This document shows positions 43,931-55,925 of a stretch of DNA of 64,000 nt, in pieces. The notes beneath the pieces are model-generated. The model ran no database searches. It saw only the letters and a list, made by a program, of their open reading frames with translations, and had not been told where the DNA came from. Made by a program: the position numbers and the translations under genes. How positions within the stretch are numbered: position 1 is the first letter of the stretch; every line of letters starts with the position of its first letter. The stretch is from Cladocopium goreaui (Eukaryota; Sar; Dinophyceae; Suessiales; Symbiodiniaceae), in NCBI GenBank assembly GCA_947184155.2, contig CAMXCT020006754.1, forward strand, positions 1-64,000. The letters run 5' to 3'.

Positions 43931-44084
43931 CTCCCTCAGGACTTCAATGGAAGCCATTCTCTTCAAGGAATCTGAGCACTCTTTCATGAAACTCCTCAAG
44001 TGTCTCATCTGCCATGGCTCAGAAAGCTTCTTAAACTAGGAATTGAGCCCACACAAGCTGAGAAATGCACCCTTGCTGATGTGA
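43931..44084. other. End of gene block 2
   Basis: Short CTTCTT-rich segment with an open frame on the minus strand (MRHLRSFMKECSDSLKRM) of unknown meaning. Satellite words resume at about 44088 with CAATTTTTCAAGG. Confidence 0.4.
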
Positions 44085-47000
44085 ACAGCAATTTTTCAAG
44101 GTGATACCTCATGATTGGCTCAGTTACTCAATAATATGAATGTTTGGATGGTACTCTATTGTGCCCAACAGCTTCTTGGTGTTGAAAAAAATCAAAAACC
44201 ATTTCTCCACCTTTCTCTGAGTAAAGCTGGTCCATTTACTTTATAATATTTGTGATAAAGCTTTAAAATGCAAGGTTTTCCAAATAATTAGATGCCTTAT
44301 TAAACCCTTATTAAAAAACAGCACTCAGACAATTTTTCAAGGTGGTACCTCATGAGTGGCTCAGTTACTCAATAATATAATTGTTTGGATGGTACTCTAT
44401 TGTGAGCACCAACTTTTGGGGGTGAAAAAAAAAACCTTTCTCCACCTTTCTTTGGGTAAAGCTGGTCCTTTTACTTTAGAAAACCATATTTGTGTTCAAG
44501 CTTTAAAATGCAAGGTTTCCCAAATAATTAGATGCCTTATTAAACCCTTATTAAAAAACAGCACCCAGACAATTTTTCAAGGGTATACCTCATGAGTGGC
44601 TCAGTTACTCAATAATATAATTGTTTGGATGGTACTCTATTGTGAGCACCAACTTTTGGGAGTGAAAAAAAAGCAAAACCCTTTCTCCATCTTTCTTTGG
44701 GTAAAGCTGATCCTTTCACTTTAGAAAGCCATATTTGTGTTAAAACTTAAAAATGCAAGGCTTTCCAAATAATTAGATACCTGAAAAAACCATAATTGAC
44801 TCAGTTACTCAATAATATAATTGTTTGGATGGTACTCTATTGTGAGCACCAACTTGTGGGAGTGAAAAAAAAAACAAAACCCTTTCTCCACCTTTCTTTG
44901 GGTAAAGCTGGTGCCTTTACTTCAGAAAGCTATAGTTGTGTTAAAACTTTAAAATGCAAGGTTTCCCAAATAATCAGATGCCTTATTAAACCCTTATTAA
45001 AAAACAGCACCCAGACAATTTTTCAAAGGGATACCTCATGATTGGCTCAGTTACTCAATAATATAATTGTTTGGATGGTACTCTATTGTGAGCACCAACT
45101 TTTGGGAGTAAAAAAAAACACAAAACCCTTTCTCCACCTTTCTTTGGGTAAAGCTGATGCCTTTACTTTAGAAAGCCATATTTGTGTTAAAACTTTAAAA
45201 TGCAAGGTTTTCCAAATAATTAGATACCTGAAAAAACCATAATTGGCTCAGTTACTCAATAATATAATTGTTTGGATGGTACTCTATTGTGAGCACCAAC
45301 TTTTGGGGGTGAAAAAAAAAAAGCAAACCCCTTTCTCCACCTTTCTTTGGGTAAAGCTGGTGCCTTTACTTTAGAAAGCTATATTTGTGTTAAAACTTTA
45401 AAATGCAAGGATTTCCAAATAATTAGATACCTGAAAAAACCATAATTGGCTCAGTTACTCAATAATATAATTGTTTGGATGGTACTCTATTGTGAGCACC
45501 AACTTGTAGGAGTGAAAAAAAACAAAGCCCTTTCTCCACCTTTCTTTGAGTAAATCTGGTGCCTTTACTTCAGAAAGCTATATTTGTGTTAAAGCTTTAA
45601 AATGCAAGGTTTTCCAAATAATTAGATGCCTTATTAAACCCTTATTTAAAAACAGCACCCAGACAATTTTTCAAGGGATACCTCATGATTGGCTCAGTTA
45701 CTCAATAATATAATTGTTTGGATGGTACTCTATTGTGAGCACCAACTTTTGGGAGTGAAAAAAAAACAAAACCTTTCTCCACCTTTCTTTGGGTAAAGCT
45801 GGTCCTTTTACTTTAGAAAGCCATATTTATGTTAAAGCTTTAAAATGCAAGGTTTTCCAAATAATTAGATGCCTTATTAAACCCTTATTAAAAAACAGCA
45901 CCCAGACAATTTTTCAAGGGGATACCTCATGATTGGCTCAGTTACTCAATAATATAATTGTTTGGATGGTACTCTATTGTGAGCACCAACTTGTGGGAGT
46001 TAAAAAAACACAAAACCCTTTCTCCACCTTTCTTTGGGTAAAGCTGATGCCTTTACTTTAGAAAGCCATATTTGTGTTAAAACTTTAAAATGCAAGGTTT
46101 TCCAAATAATTAGATACCTGAAAAAACCATAATTGGCTCAGTTACTCAATAATATAATTGTTTGGATGGTACTCTATTGTGAGCACCAACTTTTGGGGGT
46201 GAAAAAAAACAGCAAACCCCTTTCTCCACCTTTCTTTGGGTAAAGCTGGTGCCTTTACTTTAGAAAGCTATATTTGTGTTAAAACTTTAAAATGCAAGGA
46301 TTTCCAAATAATTAGATACCTGAAAAAACCATAATTGGCTCAGTTACTCAATAATATAATTGTTTGGATGGTACTCTATTGTGAGCACCAACTTGTGGGA
46401 GTGAAAAAAACAAAACCCTTTCTCCACCTTTCTTTGAGTAAATCTGGTGCCTTTACTTCAGAAAGCTATATTTGTGTTAAAGCTTTAAAATGCAAGGTTT
46501 TCCAAATAATTAGATGCCTTATTAAACCCTTATTAAAAAACAGCACCCAGACAATTTTTCAAGGGGATACCTCATGATTGGCTCAGTTACTCAATAATAT
46601 AATTGTTTGGATGGTACTCTATTGTGAGCACCAACTTTTGGGAGTGAAAAAAAAAACATTTCTCCACCTTTCTTTGGGTAAAGCTGGTCCTTTTACTTTA
46701 GAAAGCCATATTTATGTTAAAGCTTTAAAATGCAAGGTTTTCCAAATAATTAGATGCCTTATTAAACCCTTATTAAAAAACAGCACCCAGACAATTTTTC
46801 AAGGGGATACCTCATGATTGGCTCAGTTACTCAATAATATAATTGTTTGGATGGTACTCTATTGTGAGCACCAACTTTTGGGAGTGAAAAAAAAGCAAAA
46901 CCCTTTCTCCACCTTTCTTTGGGTAAAGCTGATGCCTTTACTTTAGAAAGCCATAGTTGTGTTAAAATTTTAAAATGCAAGGTTTTCCAAATAATTAGAT

Positions 47001-48018
47001 ATCTGAAAAAACCATAATTGGCTCAGTTACTCAATAATATAATTGTTTGGATGGTACTCTATTGTGAGCACCAACTTTTGGGGGTGAAAAAAAACAGCAA
47101 ACCCCTTTCTCCACCTTTCTTTGGGTAAAGCTGGTGCCTTTACTTTAGAAAGCTATATTTGTGTTAAAACTTTAAAATGCAAGGATTTCCAAATAATTAG
47201 ATACCTGAAAAAACCATAATTGGCTCAGTTACTCAATAATATAATTGTTTGGATGGTACTCTATTGTGAGCACCAACTTGTGGGAGTGAAAAAAAACAAA
47301 ACCCTTTCTCCACCTTTCTTTGAGTAAATCTGGTGCCTTTACTTCAGAAAGCTATATTTGTGTTAAAGCTTTAAAATGCAAGGTTTTCCAAATAATTAGA
47401 TGCCTTATTAAACCCTTATTAAAAAACAGCACCCAGACAATTTTTCAAGGGGATACCTCATGATTGGCTCAGTTACTCAATAATATAATTGTTTGGATGG
47501 TACTCTATTGTGAGCACCAACTTTTGGGAGTGAAAAAAAAAACCTTTCTCCACTTTCTTTGGGTAAAGCTGGTCCTTTTACTTTAGAAAGCCATATTTAT
47601 GTTAAAGCTTTAAAATGCAAGGTTTTCCAAATAATTAGATGCCTTATTAAACCCTTATTAAAAAACAGCACTCAGACAATTTTTCAAGGGGTACCTCATG
47701 ATTGGCTCAGTTACTCAATAATATAATTGTTTGGATGGTACTCTATTGTGAGCACCAACTTTTGGGAGTGAAAAAAAAGCAAAACCCTTTCTCCACCTTT
47801 CTTTGGGTAAAGCTGGTCCTTTCACTTTAGAAAGCCATAGTTGTGCTAAAGCTTTAAAATGCAAGGTTTCCCAAATAATCAGATGCCTTATTAAACCCTT
47901 ATTAAAAAACAGCACTCAGACAATTTTTCAAGGGGATACCTCATGATTGGCTCAGTTACTCAATAATATAATTGTTTGGATGGTACTCTATTGTGAGCAC
48001 CAACTTTTGGGAGTGAAA
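44085..48018 (+). repeat. Satellite array 3, about 18 monomers with higher-order structure
   Basis: Same monomer and orientation as arrays 1 and 2, in two length classes. The full form is about 240-246 bp. The short form of about 200 bp lacks the GCCTTATTAAACCC...CAAGGGG part and has GATACCTGAAAAAACCATAATTGG (first 20: GATACCTGAAAAAACCATAA) instead. A set of four monomers recurs with about 885 bp period, seen from the GGGGGTG-type monomers at 45276, 46165 and 47049. Confidence 0.95.
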
Positions 48019-48385
48019 AAAATAAAAATAAATTAAAAGTAAAAGTGAAAACAATTGAAATCAATTGAATTAAAAGTAAATTGAAATCAATTGAAAGTAA
48101 ATTGAAATCAATTGAAATCAATTGAAAGTAAATTGAAATCAATTGAAAGTAAATTAAAAGTAAATTGAAATCAATTGAAAGTAAATTAAAAGTAAATTGA
48201 AATCAATTGAAAGTAAATTGAAATCAATTGAAAGTAAATTAAAAGTAAATTGAAATCAATTGAAAGTAAATTGAAATCAATTGAAATCAATTGAAAGTAA
48301 ATTGAAATCAATTGAAAGTAAATTAAAAGTAAATTGAAATCAATTGAAAATAAATTGAAATCAATTGAAAGTAAATTGAAATCCT
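48019..48385 (+). repeat. 21 bp tandem array of AATTGAAATC-type units
   Basis: Units of AAATTGAAATCAATTGAAAGT with variants AAATTAAAAGT. It starts inside the A-run of the last satellite monomer, so it seems to have grown from, or been inserted at, that A-run. TCAATTGA makes each unit partly self-complementary. Confidence 0.9.
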
Positions 48386-49040
48386 TTCTTAAGTTGATTG
48401 ACCAAAAAAATGTTGAGGGGGGGCAAAAAAAAGTGCGAGTTATAGAGTATCCTCAAATTGTTTGGGGGGGGGGGGCCCCTCACACTAATCAGATGCAAAC
48501 ATTATACAGGTGCAAAAGTTGTCATTACTTGGCATGCTGTTGCCGGTGTCGATTTTTGCATGGGCTTAAGGTCAGTGCCAATTGAGCCGAGGTCATGCCT
48601 GCTGCTACGTTCAGAACCCTCAATCGTCAATTTCAACTGACAGGGATCACTTGTCATTAGATTGGCTGCCGTATTTTCAATCAACGGCTTATCCCGAAAA
48701 AATATGAAAAAAATGCTTTGATAGAAACAAAAACGTTCATGCCCGCAGTTTCTTTTGCTTCATTACTGCCTCTTGGTGATATGACAATCAGACATGAATT
48801 TCTGTTTTTTTTTTGAAATTTGAAAGGTGTCGGATCTAAACCTAACGGATCTGATCTACACCCCAAATTGCGAAGTGATTTAGGCATCAGGTGTGAACCA
48901 GAACTCACAACATCAGAAGGATGGATTCATCCGGCGATGCGTACCATCAGCCCCACTATGTTCCCAACACTTTAACGGATAACAGTACTTGTAGTACAGC
49001 AAGCTCCAAGAAAGATAGAAAAGACATTCATCACTACTTT
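48386..49040. other. Junction region after the satellites
   Basis: Contains G-runs at 48415-48423 and 48464-48479 and otherwise unique DNA of average composition where CpG reappears. No exon recognised; the missing channel exons were looked for here and not found. Confidence 0.4.
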
Positions 49041-49107
49041 ACTTTAGATTCGGTTGTTTCGCTTCCTTCCATGTTTTTGAGACGATGAAGAACTTCTGTC
49101 CTGCCAC

Positions 49108-51885
49108 GATTTGTTGAAAGAGCGTCACACCGGCAGATGTCACACTTCTGAAGCTCATGTCACATCGCTGGCAGCCAGCAAAGGACAAGCTGGAGACCAC
49201 CGGATGAAAGGCTTCCACCTAGACGAAGCACAGGGCCAACAGGGCCCCTGAGTAAAGAAACACAGTGGTAGTAAAAGAAAACAGCAAACATGATGGAGGA
49301 AAATCATGGAACGTGAGGGAACATGATGGGACATGATGGAAGACATGAAAAGACATTTGTACGAGGTTTTCATCAGCAGCTTTCTACGTGGAGAAACTGA
49401 CCTCGTCGATTCGTGCGGATGATACACGTTGCCGCCAATAATAGTAGCTCAGTGTCTTCCTATAGTAGCTTGTGTGATTCGACTATCGCAGGGTCACACA
49501 ATTGGGAAACTTCATATCACATCATCCATCCCTCCATCAAAATACTTTTAAACTAACCGACCCTTCACCTGTGTGGTTTGCTCAAACAGCATGTAAATTT
49601 CCAAGCAGTCAGCCCCCCATTTCGTCTTTGACAATGATGGACCTTGCTCCAAATTACAGTAGTATGATACAGTTGCAAACTGGGTGAGCATAATAAGCCA
49701 TAAAAACCCGGTACACATTCCAAGCTTGCTAGTCCGAGGTACCTGGATCCCACCAAACCTTCTCAGAATGGCCTCACTTAAATATATATATATATATATT
49801 ATAGATATAGATATAGATTTCCAAAATTATACTTTTTGGGGGGGAGCTATATGCTTTTAGAACGGCACCATTTATTTGTTAGCCAATATCACCCTACAGC
49901 AGGAGGTCTCAGCACAACCGCCCCATGAACTCAAAAAAGGACCCTGCATCAAACCAGGCACCGCGACCACCGCCCAAAAGCCGATGACGGACACCAAAAT
50001 CATGGAGCCAAATACGATAGCCTCGCCCAGATGAGCCCAGCCACAGGACCAGAACTTGAATCTGCGGATGCATATTTAAATGCTATGATCAAGTGATAGT
50101 CACTGATTCAAATAATAGACAAATGAGAGGTGATATTGGTTGATTCTTCAATCAATGAACCTATTATAATATATAAAAAACATTAAGACCTTTAACTAGA
50201 CCTTTATGACCCATTCTATCCCATTGTCTGAAATTGCCGAAAAGAAAACCTGGTGAAGCAGCCGACCAGCCCCCACTTTCGCCTTGAAGGATGAAAACAA
50301 GCCCGACACCAGCAGATAGAACTCTGGCACCGAAATGAAAACACGCGCGGCACGAAGCACTCGAACCAAGCGTGATAAACGAAGCAGGCTCAGATTCAGC
50401 GTGCTCAAAGCCTGATGGAACCAGGTCCATGCGCAATTTTTGTTGATGCATGTTCTCTGCATTTGGAAGAAACACACATTTTTTTTGGCTACCAAACTGC
50501 TAAAACTTATGTCTCTGAGTACTTTTTGCTACTTTTTGGTGTTTTGGTCGAAAATGCGAGGTCTGCAGACATGCCAACAATTTGAGGTGCTATCAAGACA
50601 AGGGCATAGAGTCAAACAGTTGCGAATGGGCTCACAAAAAACGACGGATACTTTCATATGAGAACATATCAATCAGAACAATTTCTTATGGGAGAAGTCA
50701 GCTCTTTCTTTGCAACAACAAAACCATTGAGATGAACGCATGTTCAGTAGTGTTCAATGTCTCAAAACAATGGGTTTCCATGGGTGTCCTGTGATTTGTT
50801 TTTTTTTAATCCAAACTAATGAAGCAACTAAGTCAGCAAAGGATGTCATGGGTGTAGCCAAGGCGCTATAGAAGCCCAGCCCAAAATTACGATCATCAGG
50901 TCAGTCACATTCCAGGGATTGCAGCAAAAGCGATTTCGCTCAACATAGGCACGTACGATGCTTTCCTGGGAGATCAAACGCCCGTTATCGTTTGTCTGGG
51001 GATTTACAAAAAAAATGGGGAACCCAAAGTTATCCAAAATTCATGGGTAAAGCATTGGCTTTCGAGCACCATCAATTACCCCAAGTGGGACAAACACTTA
51101 ATGTATATTTGTGTATATATATATATATAAATGTATATGCATATAATATTATTACAATATCAAAAAGATTGTACTACATATACACGACAAAACCCCAATG
51201 AAACTTGTACCCAACAATATACTGTATATAATTATACATGTATATGTATATATATATATATTAATGGGCTTGGCACCAGTTGCCGTCTGACAGCCCTTGA
51301 ACGTCCTTGAGCAATTTAAGCCATGATAGCCACGGCTCAATGCTGTAGATTATCAGCAGCAAGATGTTGATCTCGTTCACCCAAGACAAATTCTGACAGG
51401 GACATGACTGGATGGGGCTGGATGGGGCGGTGAGGGCCACTGAAAACTGTCTGGTGGAATAGTCAGCTTGACTTCAATAAGGTCAAGAAACATCGAACTT
51501 ATGCTTTGGGAGAGAAACGACAAGAAGGATGAGCAGAAAAGAACCCTCACGCTGGCTACTCGCCATTATGGTTTCCTAGAGTTCCAGTAGACATCCGAAT
51601 TGTGTGCGTCCTAGGACCGCCCTTAGGCAGGCTTGACTCGGACACAGCAAGTTCAGGATGCTGAAATCGCACCTCAGAGCGATTTGGGCACTGAGCATAT
51701 TTGTCGGCCCATTCAGGATAGCACTGAGCATCCTGATCCGCCTGTCATGGAAGCAGTCCCAAGACCCAAAAGGGCTTTCGGTGTAGGGGATATGCCTCAA
51801 CATGTGCCCCATGCCGGGAAGAATGATGCCGCAGCAAACGCGACAGGGCGGCCTCATAAACGATGATGCAAAGATTGAAAATGAT
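49108..51885 (-). CDS. Voltage-gated cation channel exons, S1 to pore helix
   Basis: Membrane channel assembled exon by exon. S1 about 51830-51885 (FRGLVIIFNLCIIVYEA); S2 about 51277-51392 (NEINILLLIIYSIEPWLSWL); S3 at 50876-50995 (NPWNVTDLMIVILGW); S4 at 50283-50456 (LSLLRLSRLVRVLRAARVFI, five arginines at every third position, then SVPEFYLLVSGLFSSFK); S5 at 49962-50021 (AIVFGSMILVSVIGFWAVVA); turret and pore helix at about 49108-49218 (VEAFHPVV ... GCQRCD ... SVTSAGVTLFQQI). The last four exons join in phase 0, and S3-S4 and S4-S5 use GC-AG introns. S4 shows voltage sensing and TLFQQI resembles Ca/Na-type pore helices. The selectivity residues, S6 and any further repeats are not found, so the gene is truncated or continues far downstream. 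S1-S2 and S2-S3 joins are approximate. Confidence 0.75.
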
Positions 51886-53216
51886 CACCAAACCTCGGAA
51901 CGTGGATAGCGGTGATAGCGGGGATAGCGGCTATCCAATTACACCGTCAATCAATCCTCCGTGAAACCTGGATCCATTGGACATTGAAGGGCCAAAACTT
52001 CAAGTGGCCCCAAACAGCCTCTGTCATCAACTCCTTTTTAAGTATCCGCGGTAATAAACAAGGCGTGTAATTTGACATGCCTACTGACTAGTTCTTTTAG
52101 GTGGTTTACTTGCACAAGGGCGCGGCACGCTCATTGGATGTGATTATTTTCCACTATTTGTCAACATCAACAACGGATGGATGGCATATCTTCATATATA
52201 AAAAACAACTGTGAAAGAAATGTGGAAGGACTAGACATGACTGAACATCAAGAAGCATCACTCTCTCCCAACTACTTTTTGGAGCGGGCCGTCTTGCCAA
52301 GTAACTGCATTCCACAAATCCGCAGGGAGCAAAGGATCAAAAGGCAGTTATTTCCCGTATAAAGCATTATCAAGCACCAAGAAAGCCATTCTTGAGCCCT
52401 TTGATGTTCTTGATACGGTAATTTCATGAAATGGAACCAAATGGATCCACCATACCATGGCTTCCAGAGCTCGCCTCGGCCCCTACCAAGGCACCCATAC
52501 AGGTCTCGAAGGCTTGGGAGAAAACCACCTCAGGACAAATGAGAAAACCAAATCAATTGACCCCAACATCAATTTTCAAAGCCACAAGACATGAATGAAC
52601 ATGGAACCCTTTCACCTATTCCTGAGCCAAACGCCACATATCTATATATGTGTATATATATTATATAAATCTATATCTACATATCGATCTATTTACCTAG
52701 CTAGCTCTAAATAGCTAGCCATCTACTGTATCTATCATCGATCTATTTTTACCTACCTATCTACCTTGCTATCTACAAAGCTAGCTATAAGCAGCTGCTG
52801 TGCCCCCAGTTTTTCGGGCGGCCTTGGCCGCCCATGTGCGCCACTCGCCCCACATTGGGTTGCCGTCTTCGTCCAACCAAGGCCTTTTCACATTGTTGAT
52901 GTAGCGACCTCACAGGACCCATGACGGTCCGTCACGACGTTGGCGTGGGCCAAAGCCAGGTTGGGCATGGGCCACCATCCAAAACCCATGACCGTTCTGT
53001 GCCCATCAATCTTTCGCAGGCATGTTCATCACCACACAATATATCCAACTATGCTATAATAATTATGTATTGTATAAGTTAATAATTAATCGGTTTTGAC
53101 CCATCCCCACATCGAAGATCAACTGCAAGTGGCAGTAAAGTCACTGCAGTACTCTATTTGGCAGTCCTCATCAGCATCTCAATAGATTGATTTCAGGGCA
53201 AATCTACACGAAACCA
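51886..53216. other. Intronic or intergenic DNA
   Basis: Contains a GATAGCGG trimer at 51905-51935, a run of CTATCTACC/CTAGCTAG words at 52650-52800 and no exon that I can defend. Probably introns upstream of the S1 exon. Confidence 0.4.
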
Positions 53217-53289
53217 CTACAGTACGGGTTTTACCCTGAAAATCCCGAAATATGATGGTTTCCATTGGTTTCCTGTAACTTTTTTACCA

Positions 53290-53501
53290 CCGTCAAAATC
53301 AAGGAGGATCATCAAACATCTTCCCAGTACCTTCACTACCGACTGCTGGTGCATGGACAAGCCAACAAATACACCCTTGAATTCAGCGTGGAACGATTTG
53401 TTCACGGCTTTCACTGGGGAATCCATGTGCCACGCCTGCCGTGGTTTTGTTTCCCCTATCTTGGGGTCCCACAGCCCAGCGGACTTTCCTTTCACAGGCA
53501 C
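53290..53501 (-). CDS. Candidate exon upstream of the channel
   Basis: Minus-strand frame reading GKSAGLWDPKIGETKPRQAW and SFHAEFKGVFVGLSMHQQSV, with GC-rich coding-like composition between AT-rich flanks. The opposite strand is also open (MDKPTNTPLNSAWNDLF), so strand is not certain. It was preferred on the minus strand because surrounding exons lie there. Confidence 0.35.
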
Positions 53502-55409
53502 GACTTTGGATCACAGCCAAGGTCGTTTGCAAATGATCGATCTCTTCGAAACTCAAACTGACCTCCTGTGCTCCAAGGGCTGGGCCATGCTGGGCCGCTG
53601 GTGAAGATCATAGAAGACTAACATCCAATGATTGTATATGAATTTGCTACCAAATCGCGGCGAACTGATGATACATTGGTCAAGTTGTCAGTTGATGTCA
53701 GTTGTCATTGCGGGGAATGGTGCAACTACAGTAATGGTGAAACTGCCCCCTATTCTTCACCAAAGCGTCGTTACTGACATCGGAGCATGACCCCGAGTCT
53801 GGTCCACGAGAGGGAACTGGTTGAATAAGGGAGACATGTCATTCTTCGCCCTTCCGCCATTTCCGAGTGGAAAGGTCATTGAGTTTACCCAACGTGATGA
53901 TCCAAATTATATAACCGGCAATCACGAGGGGACAACGCAATGATTTATCATTGGGCCTTCTTTTGGTTCAAGTGTTTTGGATACAATCGTCACCTATAAG
54001 TACATTACATATATATATATATAGTTCATGGCTAGCTAATAATTTGTTGCACCACCTCATCACAATGATCCAGCGAAGGGCATGTAGGAAATGTGGTCCA
54101 ACATGTCCAAACATCTTTTGAATACGCGTTTGGCCAGAAAATTGGCCGTAAGTTTTCTGATACAAAAACACATGGAAGGTTGATTAAAGAGGCACACCTC
54201 ATGTTTTTTTTAATTGATGTAAATCATATATAACCTTGTATTATATTTGCAAATATTTACCAAAAACACTTATATAATATACATATATATAATTAAATGT
54301 TTATGTTGCTCGCCATGTGAATCTCTCTGCTGGTCCCTCCATTGGTTTGTGTATAGAAACATGCATGCATCTATTAAAAACACTTACCAAATCATGATAA
54401 TAGCTCGAACTGTTGAAGTAAATACCCCAAGTCTGACTCGTTATCGAAAATCATGGCCCCCAGTTGATTCTCCCCAATGCATGCGCCCAGTGGCAGTCAG
54501 CATTCGATGTGGTAACTTTGCAACCTCACCATCCCATCCACCCCATCCTGTTGGATTTCATGAGGTTTAATGGGAATATAAATTATACATGATTATATAG
54601 ATATATGCAAAGGGAAGTTACATGGAATATTATTGGAAACCAAAAATGGCAAACTGGGAGCTCCCCTATAAAATGGAGGTTTATAGCTGGGAACATCTTT
54701 GATGTGTATATATATATAGAGAGAGAGACAGTATATATATATATATACGTATCTATAAATGGGAGATGTTCCATTGCCACGCTTGATTACTGGTGGTTAA
54801 CCCCAATTAGTAAGTGGGTTACAACCTGAGTAGTAAGTGGAGTGACTAATCCAAGGTATCCTACTTAGAAGTGGGTAAGTTACACTGTAACTCAGCTACT
54901 AAATATAATCAATGGGATAAGTTTGTTTAGTCCGGTTAGTATGTGAGCTACTGCAGTAAGTATAATAAGTAGAATATATAAGTTTCCTTGTAAATAATAT
55001 GAGGATGAAAAACCAGCAAAACGCTTTTCGCTCCTGTTCAATAGCTTTGGAAAACACAATCTGGATCCCTCTATCAAATGGATCCGTTTACTTGCGGGAC
55101 CTGCTTGTCTCACAAAACACCAAAAGGCAAATGTCGCTATGCTGCCCAAAAATCGGAGCAGGTGCTCGCAAGAATTCAAGACTCAAATAAAGAAATCACG
55201 CCCTGGTTATCACACTGCGTGGCTTCCCATGCAAAAGCGGCCCTGAAACACACTGATGTGACCAACTTTCAGCAAATGGTTAAACCCAACACAACATAAT
55301 GAATAGAGGACTCTAATTGACCCATTTGAATTATGAAACATACCGAAAGTGGACAGGTGAAATCACCGATCCGCCAGGAAACATTGGAATTTGAAGGTTT
55401 GGTCACCAC

Positions 55410-55474
55410 AGGTAATTCTTCCATTTTTGCCATGGCTTTTAAAGCGGCAAGTTGGCCGAGCTGAGCCGTTGCAG
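55410..55474 (-). CDS. Candidate short helical exon
   Basis: 65 nt between a CGCAG acceptor and a GTGGTG donor, reading ATAQLGQLAALKAMAKMEEL. It is a strongly helical, coiled-coil-like sequence of the same kind as exons further upstream. A competing plus-strand frame at 55078-55299 (CGTCLSHKTPKGKCRY) lies nearby and is not explained. Confidence 0.4.
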
Positions 55475-55724
55475 CTGCGAGGTGATTACCCAACCGTTCT
55501 TTATGAATATGCATGCAATCATTGGTTAAGACAAAATGATAACATTAGCACATTCACAAAATATAGCCGTTATCCATGTTCTGTTCATTCATCCGTCGCT
55601 ATTTGTGGATTAGGAACAGGTGAAACTAGTTGGACCCATAGCAGGTGAATAAACATTGTTCATACGTACCTTGACTCAATAGTATAGGTGAAAGGGTGGG
55701 TTGGCATACCCCCTTACGTCTTCA

Positions 55725-55925
55725 TCATCGTCGTCGTCGTCATCATCATCATCATCATCGTCATCATTGTCATAGTCACTCATAAGCAGCTCATCCTCAT
55801 CTTCATCATCATCAACAACAACGACGACGACGACAACAACATCATCAACAACAACAACCACAACCATATCATTGTCGTCGTCGCAGTCGCCGCCGTCGTC
55901 CTCGTCGTCATCATCGTCATCATGA
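55725..55925. repeat. Trinucleotide repeat (CATCAT/CGTCGT/ACAACA)
   Basis: About 200 bp of in-phase trinucleotides. It yields poly-Asp, poly-Asn or poly-Ile/Val in different frames and no flanking exon was recognised, so it is treated as an intronic microsatellite. Confidence 0.9.

Noticed and set aside
29050..48018. Recurrent 60-81 aa frames in satellite monomers on both strands
   Set aside because: They recur only because the monomer does; A-run length changes shift frames between monomers and both strands are open alike.
55676..55867. Poly-aspartate protein
   Set aside because: Pure translation of a trinucleotide microsatellite with no flanking coding sequence.
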